This document shows, in pieces, positions 57,228 through 64,000 of a DNA stretch of 64,000 bases. Positions within the stretch are counted from its first letter, which is position 1. Each line of letters begins with the position of its first letter. The stretch spans positions 19,516,623 to 19,580,622 of the forward strand of contig NC_049909.1 of assembly GCF_001411555.2 (NCBI RefSeq). The letters run 5' to 3'. Position numbers and translations under genes: made by a program. The DNA comes from Juglans regia (taxonomy: Eukaryota > Streptophyta > Magnoliopsida > Fagales > Juglandaceae). Under the pieces are notes generated by a model, which worked only from the letters and a program-made list of their open reading frames with translations, had not been told where the DNA came from and did not search any database.

Positions 57228-57961
57228 CATGGCAATTGGTTCACACGTACCAACTATCAGAAACAAGTCGACGTAGAGAGTTGACAATAGGGCCAATTGG
57301 ACATCAAATGAAATTTATTCCTGCAAAAGCGTGTATTTTTTTATTAGTGGCTCACGCGAGTCCGGAATATTGCGTACGCTATGGTCCAAGCTGAAGCAGG
57401 ATGGATGGGGTTGGCACTTGGCAGCAGGCGAGGGGGCCTTGACTTTGGGGGTTCATCACACGGCTAGTCTTTTTCATATATCATGCCAAAGTTATGAAAA
57501 GCAAGTCAGGGTTAACTTTCGAGAAGCCTTACTCAAAATCCGAATTCACATGCAGTAAGTCAATCGCCTTGTTTTTATATTCAAACTTAATTGGTTTTGA
57601 ATTACTCTATTGTTTCCTTTTGCGTTGATCGGATTCATCTGTCAAAATATCAGCATTAATTTGATGTGATATATGCATGGTATCATTAATTTATAATCTT
57701 ATCAGCTTAGATGTGAATTCATCACATGAATGGAATCCGAAGAAATTAGGAGAGGTCGTTTCATTTCCTTAATAATAATTTATATGGATCGACCGGTGAT
57801 ATTGAAACAGTACCATTAATGAAACCGTGTTGACATGAGCTAATTAGTCTCGATCTGCATCTGAGCATATATAATATTGCAGTTTACACTCAGCGCCCTC
57901 TAATATTTTTCTCCCTATAGAAAACTTAGCACGCGTGAGGAGGAGATGGAAGGTATATTAT

Positions 57962-58141
57962 TCTGAGTAATATTACATACAGTTGTGAAGTGCATAAACG
58001 CCGCAGAATCATTTTGAAAAATAGTAGAGTCTACTATTAAAAAATTAATTTTTTTATGCGAATTCTATATTTACTAACTTTTTTTTAAAGAAATTGTGCA
58101 GCACTTATGCACTCCACGACTACAAATATCATTTCTCATTT
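57962..58141. mobile_element. Short palindromic MITE
   Basis: Left end GAGTAATATTACATACAG and right end CTACAAATATCATTTCTC (reverse complement GAGAAATGATATTTGTAG) form the terminal repeat. The centre is TTAAAAAATTAATTTTTTTA, and AAATTGTGCAGCACTTATGCACT pairs with AGTGCATAAACGCCGCAGAAT. This is one of the clearest copies of the family. Confidence 0.75.
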
Positions 58142-59185
58142 AGAATAATCATAAGTTGTATGAGTTTATTATCATTACTTTTTTTACCAAAATAAATTTT
58201 ACAAAATGAAAACTAGAATATATAAAAAGAAAATCTCCACCTTTTGAAAAGAAATTTTAAAATTCATGAGACATCAAGAAAGGTTTTTTTTTAATGTACA
58301 AATTAAGTAAGAGCAATGCTAATTGCAAGTAAGTGCATGCATGCGGAAGATACACTACCGTTCACGCTTTTGATATATGATCATAGTTGATTTACTTTGT
58401 AAATCAAATTATATTATATTAATTGTCAACTGATCATCATATGTAGAGGATGTGTACTACCCCTTTCATGCTTGTAAATATAATTTTATATGATGAATTC
58501 AGGCTTATAAAATCGCTGCTTCAATAGTCCCGCGTACGTGACAAAAACATAGTGGTGAATGTCGACACTTTGCAAGTTGCAAGCATGAGTTTAGGGTTTG
58601 AATATTTTCTTTAGTGGGAATATTGGGTGTGAATTTTGAAAGGCCAACGATTCCATATATGACCACCAAACTATGAATCAGATTGATGACCAAAGATCAA
58701 AAAGCTATATATCTAGGTGGTAGGCTGACTCTTTCCATTGAGAATCATGCATTTAATTTGTTACTCATGAGGCGGCTGGTCATGCTCATGCATGTCATCT
58801 CAACATCGTGCTTTTATATATAATATAATATATAGTTCGCATAACTATTGAAAAAAGCTTTTTTCCTTTTGGCCAGTACAGAGGATCGATCGATCGATCG
58901 GATCCCCGAATATATATTTTACATATCTTTGTTCACTGATCATAAGAATATTCGTTATTATTTTATTAATAGTCCTTAATTTTCAAGAATACTTTCCGGC
59001 CAGCTCGATCGTCATGTTCAACGTTGTTAACAAGAAAGCTGGGCACTAGTCAACAACATTAATTTCAAGAGTTCTTATTGTCTCCAAAAATAGGAATTAA
59101 AAATGCTGGTATATATGTGAGACTATTTTTTTCTTTTTTAAATGAAATCCTACATTGGAAATATATAACATAAATATGCATGATT

Positions 59186-59230
<45 letters not shown>

Positions 59231-59423
59231 GATGGGTATTAAAAAAACAAACAACGTCTTGTCATGATATACCTATACCGATAGATCGATCATCATGAAA
59301 TTTTTGAATGAAAACAATATGTTGAAATTAAATTCCTAGGTTAAGTGGTGGGCACTATGATTAATAATCTGCCTAATATGACAAGGTTTGAAAGTCTTCC
59401 AATTCTTAAAGCTGGTGATTCAC

Positions 59424-59710
59424 GTGAAATCCTCATTTATTTTAAAAGTTTAAATTGATAAGAAAAATTAGATTAAATTATTTATATTATATTCTTAAAA
59501 ATTTCCAACCCTCATATATGGGTTAAACTCCCACTTGATGAGTGGGTCTAACACGTTAAGTATTTAACTAAATTGAGTAGGATGTAAAGTTAGCTAGTAT
59601 TCGAACTCAAAACTCCTGTTCTAATATCATATGAAATCAAAATTTATTTTAAAAATCTAAATTGATAAAAAAAAATATATTTAATTATTTATATTTTATT
59701 CTAATTAACA
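59424..59710. repeat. SINE-like block between direct repeats of about 80 bp
   Basis: GAAATCCTCATTTATTTTAAAAG...TTATTTATATTATATTC (from about 59426) and GAAATCAAAATTTATTTTAAAAA...TTATTTATATTTTATTC (from about 59630) are direct repeats flanking about 125 bp that include GTATTCGAACTCAAAAC, a B-box-like word. Confidence 0.45.
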
Positions 59711-61211
59711 GTTCGTGACAACTAAGAAACTGCAAATAGCAAGCAGGTGGAGTACTGCTACGAGTTGTTGGTCCTAGAGACCAAAGTATATACTCGCTCT
59801 GAAATATTTTTGATCGATGGATAATGATTAAGTAGTAATTTCTAAGTACACATACGTGGTATATTTATTCTATTAGAATATCATACTAATTAAATTAATA
59901 TTTATATAAATAATTTAAATTATATGAAATGTTGTAATAAGATAAGAGTAGGTCGACTGATATATGAAATAAATTGGCTAGGTGAAGACAGGTTTAGATT
60001 TTTTTTTTAAACTTTATAATGTAAAACGTGTTTGAGAGATCGCTTTGACCAGTACTGTTAGTATAATGATATGATATTGCCAACATAAGCTTCTATCAAG
60101 TATCTACAGTACCACGTACCATGTTTGCCTCTCGGTTTGAATAGACAGTTCAAATGATATGAGATGTTTTGAATAGTAATTAAATAAAATATTATTAGAA
60201 TATATTTTTTAGTATTATTTTTATTTTGAGATTTGGAAAAGTTGAATTATTTATTATATTTTTATATGAAAATTTGAAAAAATTATAATGATGAGATGAG
60301 ATGAGATGTATATCCAAACTGAGCCCGAGTCTTGTCCATGCCGCAAGCGAGCATTAAGCATTACTAGACCACTAATTAAGGATTAAACAATATTGTCAAG
60401 TCTGCCGGACAATGTCAAATTATACAACGTACGTCCTAGCTTTTCTTTAATCTTGATTAATCCTTGTTGCATATAATTAAGTGGGTTTTAATAGTAATTT
60501 AATTACCTCATAATTAATTTGTCACTTCATGCACACCTAATAATTACTTTGAACATGATAAGTTGAAATTTAGCCATCCATTCACATCAAGTAGTACTCC
60601 AAATTTGAATCATAAGTAGTACGCATTACTTCTTTTTGTCCATCTTTTAGTTAGGTTTTAAAATTAATGATGCCGATTGTTACAATATTTTGACATCAAA
60701 ATCCAAAAGCTGTCTAAAAACAGATCATGTACTACGACTGTATATTTATGATCAATATGCCAAATAGTCTATTTATGATCTTTGCGATTGTTCATTCTCC
60801 ATGACTTCCATGCCTAATAAGATCAGAAACCAAACGAAATCGATTACCCAAAACTAAGGCAATTAAGCAGATCTATCATGTAGATGATCCGATCATTCAA
60901 TCGAAACCAAAAACGAAAAAGAAAAAACTAGTGGATAATTGTTACATATAAAAAGGCAAAAAACAAAAAAACTAGTGGATAATTGTTAATTCTTCTTATC
61001 AGTCACTATTCACTACCTTACAGCCCACACCTTATGAAAAAAAAAAAAATCAAGTGTGAAGGTGAATAGTAACTGATGTATAACAAAATCCTTAAAGTAA
61101 TATATATATATAAATTTGAGTTCCAGGCCGGAATAGACTATTATATATATATATATATATATAAGTATATGTATCATGTGTGCACTTGCGTAAATTACTA
61201 TACAAAAAATT

Positions 61212-61425
61212 AAGGGCTCGTTTAGATAGTGAAATCAAATAATATAAGAAGAGATAATTTTAGATAAGTTGAATAAAATATTATTATAATAATTTTTTTT
61301 TTAGAATTTAAAAATTTTGAATTATTTATTATATTTTATATAAAAATTTAAAAAAATTATAATAATGAGATGAGATGAGATGAGATGAGATGTTTTTCTA
61401 TCTAGACAAACTCTAAAAGAGTTTG
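61212..61425. repeat. GATGAG-type MITE copy, well preserved
   Basis: It begins GGGCTCGTTTAGATAGTGA, has the AT-rich core, and ends with five tandem GAGAT units followed by ATCTAGACAAACTCT. The end words GGGCTCGTTTAGA and TCTAGACAAACTC are inverted relatives. Further copies lie at 60140-60330 and 61905-62090. Confidence 0.65.
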
Positions 61426-63766
61426 AGCTGAAGTTTGACGTTATCTAATTATCAATTTAGAAAAAGAATGTTACAAATTATTTTTTTTCTTGGCTAGCTT
61501 AATCGTATCAGGTACGTACGACGTAGCCTAAACGCCCATGCGCATACCATTGAGGACCATGACTACATGATACTGTGATTCAAAAGTCAAAACAGGTACA
61601 GTACTATTTTTTCCAACAGCAAACTTGAACTAATTATTAAGCAACTGCAATAATTTTCCACCTACCACAAGGTTTTCTTTGAACAAGCATTATTCATGAT
61701 AAAAGGAGTTTGGGTCAGCTTTATTGACTTGATAAAAGCTGAATGTTCCTCAAAATATAAAAAATAAAAGCACTGAATGAATGGGTTAAAGATGAAAGAA
61801 TCAGCTTTATTTGGCCCACAACTGTATCTTTTTTAAACAACGACCTACTTTTGGTTCCAATAATAAAATATAACAACTGATCACTTTTGAGTTTTGGAAG
61901 AGTAATTTTACTTCTCGTTTCATCTAATTATTATAATTTTTTTAAATTTTTATATAAAATAAAATAAATAATTTAATTTTTTTAATTTAAAATAAAATTA
62001 ATATTAAAAATATATATTCTAATAATATTTTATTTTATTTTTAACTTTAATCTCATTTCATTTCATTTCCAAAAACAAACAAATCTAAATTTCAGCATAA
62101 AGTTAGTTTATAATTTTAGCAACCCCATAATTAGAAAGATTAATAGTGCTATAAATTAAGCTATTTAAATGTATCACATTCCACTAAATATGACGTGACA
62201 CATCTAATGAAATGTGATACATTTATCATCATTAAATAATTATTTATTACATATTTTTTTATCATCTAATGGTGATGAATGTATCACATACCATTTAATA
62301 TAATCAAAATAAGATAGAATGAGGGAGTGGTGTATAGAATTAGTCTTTATTTTATTATTGCCTCGTTCTGTTGACTTGATGATGTTCAGTAACCTTAAAA
62401 TAAAAGATTTTTGTGATTTTAAATTGCTCGTGTATGTCATTTCCATCACCAACCGCAATTTGGGCTTTGGTAATATTTTTTTCTCTTTTTTCCCCCCACC
62501 ATCTTACGGATTAATTTATTAAAAAGGTAATGATATATTTACAATTTTTTATAATTTAATTTAATAAATCAATATAATTATACCACATCATTTTAAATCA
62601 TTTTAATTTTAAGTGATTACTCTTTCTAATATTTTAGAAAGCTCAATTTCTTTATAATTAATTTACAAGAAAGTCCAATTGTAAAACCCACAAAGCAGCC
62701 CATATATTTCTCAAGTTCTGTATTAGCGCGTTTCTCTTTTCTCTCTCTCTCTTGCTCACTAAAGATTCGGCCTTCTGCTCGGCCCGTTTCAAAGCCCGTA
62801 GATCAGCCCATATATTCATTGATCTGCTGATTTCCTCAGCCCCATACCTTCGAAGACTGCTCTTGATGAAAAAAATCATGCACATTGAAGTCGATTGGAT
62901 TTCCAGGCAGCCCCGTGGCTGCAATAAATTTTTTTCAAAATTAAATCATTTGAGAATAAATTTAAATTCGTTTGAAAAATAAATGAGTTGATTATATTTA
63001 TAAAATTTCATTTAATAATAGGTTAAAACTGAAATAAAAAAATAAAAAAGAGTCATTCATTATTTTAAAAGATATCTTAACTGATAAAACCGAATGTCAA
63101 TCAATCGAGTATTGAGATAGGAAGCCAATTTTATTAAAGAGTATGAAGTTAATTATGTTATTGTCTAATGATACTTATAATTCCCTTCTCTCCGGTAAGG
63201 TTCGTACCAGGTATGTCGTTATTTGGCTTTCTTATATTCTTGCTTATACTCTTTTGAAAATATATATATATATATATATATATATTTTCTTCTCTAGTAG
63301 AGAATGTACATCCTATTGCCTAGAAATCGAATCGCCTAGCCCCAATTTTCTTATAAAGCAGAACATGAGGCAACCGATATACATCTTATATGTTACATAT
63401 TGGACATAATTTAAACTATTTGACGATAATATGATTGCGTATAACAATACGAAGTTGATTTACAGATGATGTTCCTTATTCTAAGAACCAAACATGTGGA
63501 CATCTTTGTCAGCATCGACACTCTCGATCAGAAAGGACTCCCCCCAACTAAGAAAATGTTGAAAAGTTTTGGAAACAAAAGGCCGATCCAATCGGTTCCC
63601 ACCACTCCATAAACCTACCTTCTATGACTATTTCCAATCGTCTGGATAGTCAATCAATAATCATGCTTGGCCATATCAATTACTCCTTTTGTGGCTGCTA
63701 TGCCATGTGTAGAAATCCAGAGCGGGTCTAAAATGGAAAATTCTATTTCTATATGCTATATTTATA

Positions 63767-63918
63767 GAGTAATGTTAGATACAATTATAAGTTATACAAG
63801 CGCCGCATACTCATTTTGAAAAAGAGTGAAATCTATCATTAAAAAATTAATTTTTTCATATAGATCCCTTATTTCTGCTACTTACATACTCTATAACTAC
63901 AAATATCATTTCTCATAT
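63767..63918. mobile_element. Short palindromic MITE
   Basis: GAGTAATGTTAGATACAATT at the left and CTACAAATATCATTTCTC at the right. Flanks ATATTTATA and ATATTTCTT are a possible decayed 9-bp duplication. The interior contains the family words AAGCGCCGCATACTCATTTTG and TTAAAAAATTAATTTTTT. Confidence 0.7.
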
Positions 63919-64000
63919 TTCTTTTGTATATTGCTTCAATTTGTTTTTTTTTTTTCCCTTTTTTCTTGTTTTTCTTTCTGTGTACATTGGTACAAAAAAA

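Larger units (their letters stand above)
57560..64000. other. Gene-poor distal segment
   Basis: I recognise no coding gene. It holds short palindromic MITEs (57962-58141, 63767-63918), a repeat-flanked SINE-like block (59424-59710), three GATGAG-type copies (60140-60330, 61212-61425, 61905-62090), TA microsatellites (59190, 61140, 63259) and a short GATCGATCGATCGATCGG repeat near 58884-58901. The rest is AT-rich unique-looking sequence. Confidence 0.55.

Noticed and set aside
57331..57558. 75-codon frame next to the solo LTR
   Set aside because: No domain and no homologue recognised.
62658..62924. 88-codon minus-strand frame with a charged coiled-coil-like part
   Set aside because: No supporting promoter, splice or family evidence; length within chance.
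1..64000. CRISPR arrays, rRNA genes, bacterial operon signals
   Set aside because: No regularly spaced direct repeats with unique spacers, no rRNA sequence; the window is clearly plant nuclear DNA.

Overview
This is a nuclear plant DNA window: A+T-rich (long AT-rich intergenic stretches), split genes with GT-AG introns, and dense class I and II transposon debris. The gene content is eudicot. The style of the LINE and MITE families suggests a woody eudicot, possibly Fagales (walnut/hickory-like); that taxonomic guess is inference from memory of similar repeats.

Three host loci were recognised. (1) 7812-20966, plus strand: a 16-exon gene for an 842-residue AAA-ATPase of the Arabidopsis DAA1 (At1g64110) type; its intron 12 has been enlarged to about 6.1 kb by an antisense LINE. 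(2) 24467-26416, minus strand: a five-exon reticulon-like protein (RTNLB). (3) 31018-56132, minus strand: five dispersed single-exon LEA_2/NHL-type membrane proteins (At1g64065-like) forming an expanded tandem family, each with a TATA-like box roughly 110-165 bp upstream of its start codon. As I recall, these three families sit together in Arabidopsis chromosome 1 around At1g64065-At1g64110, so the window looks like a conserved microsyntenic block inflated by transposons.

Layout. 1-4010: a minus-strand LINE fragment carrying two nested MITEs with clean target-site duplications. 4249-5812: two related Tourist-like elements. 5815-7430: AT-rich spacer. 7437-21300: AAA-ATPase gene. 21850-23700: MITE field. 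24.0-26.5 kb: reticulon gene. 26.7-31.0 kb: MITEs and spacer. 31.0-31.75 kb: LEA_2 gene 1. 33.1-34.3 kb: two foldback MITEs with 9-10 bp duplications. 34.88-40.24 kb: a three-layer nest (short MITE, solo LTR inside it, 4500-bp hAT element inside the LTR). 42.4-51.5 kb: LEA_2 genes 2-4. 52.5-54.7 kb: minus-strand copia fragment with polypurine tract and LTR start. 55.56-56.25 kb: LEA_2 gene 5. 56733-57227: solo LTR with perfect 5-bp duplication. 57.2-64 kb: no gene recognised, only small repeats.

The most interesting signals are the LINE whose poly(T) starts about four bases inside the intron 12 donor of the AAA gene, a 72-bp in-frame tandem duplication across the exon 11 donor, an apparent splice-acceptor shift at exon 14, an 84-nt frame-preserving intron in the reticulon gene, a likely gene-conversion tract between two non-adjacent LEA_2 paralogues, and several insertion nests whose duplications give a relative chronology. 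I see no CRISPR, rRNA or convincing tRNA gene. All gene models are by eye, from splice consensus and protein-family memory; none is backed by transcripts.
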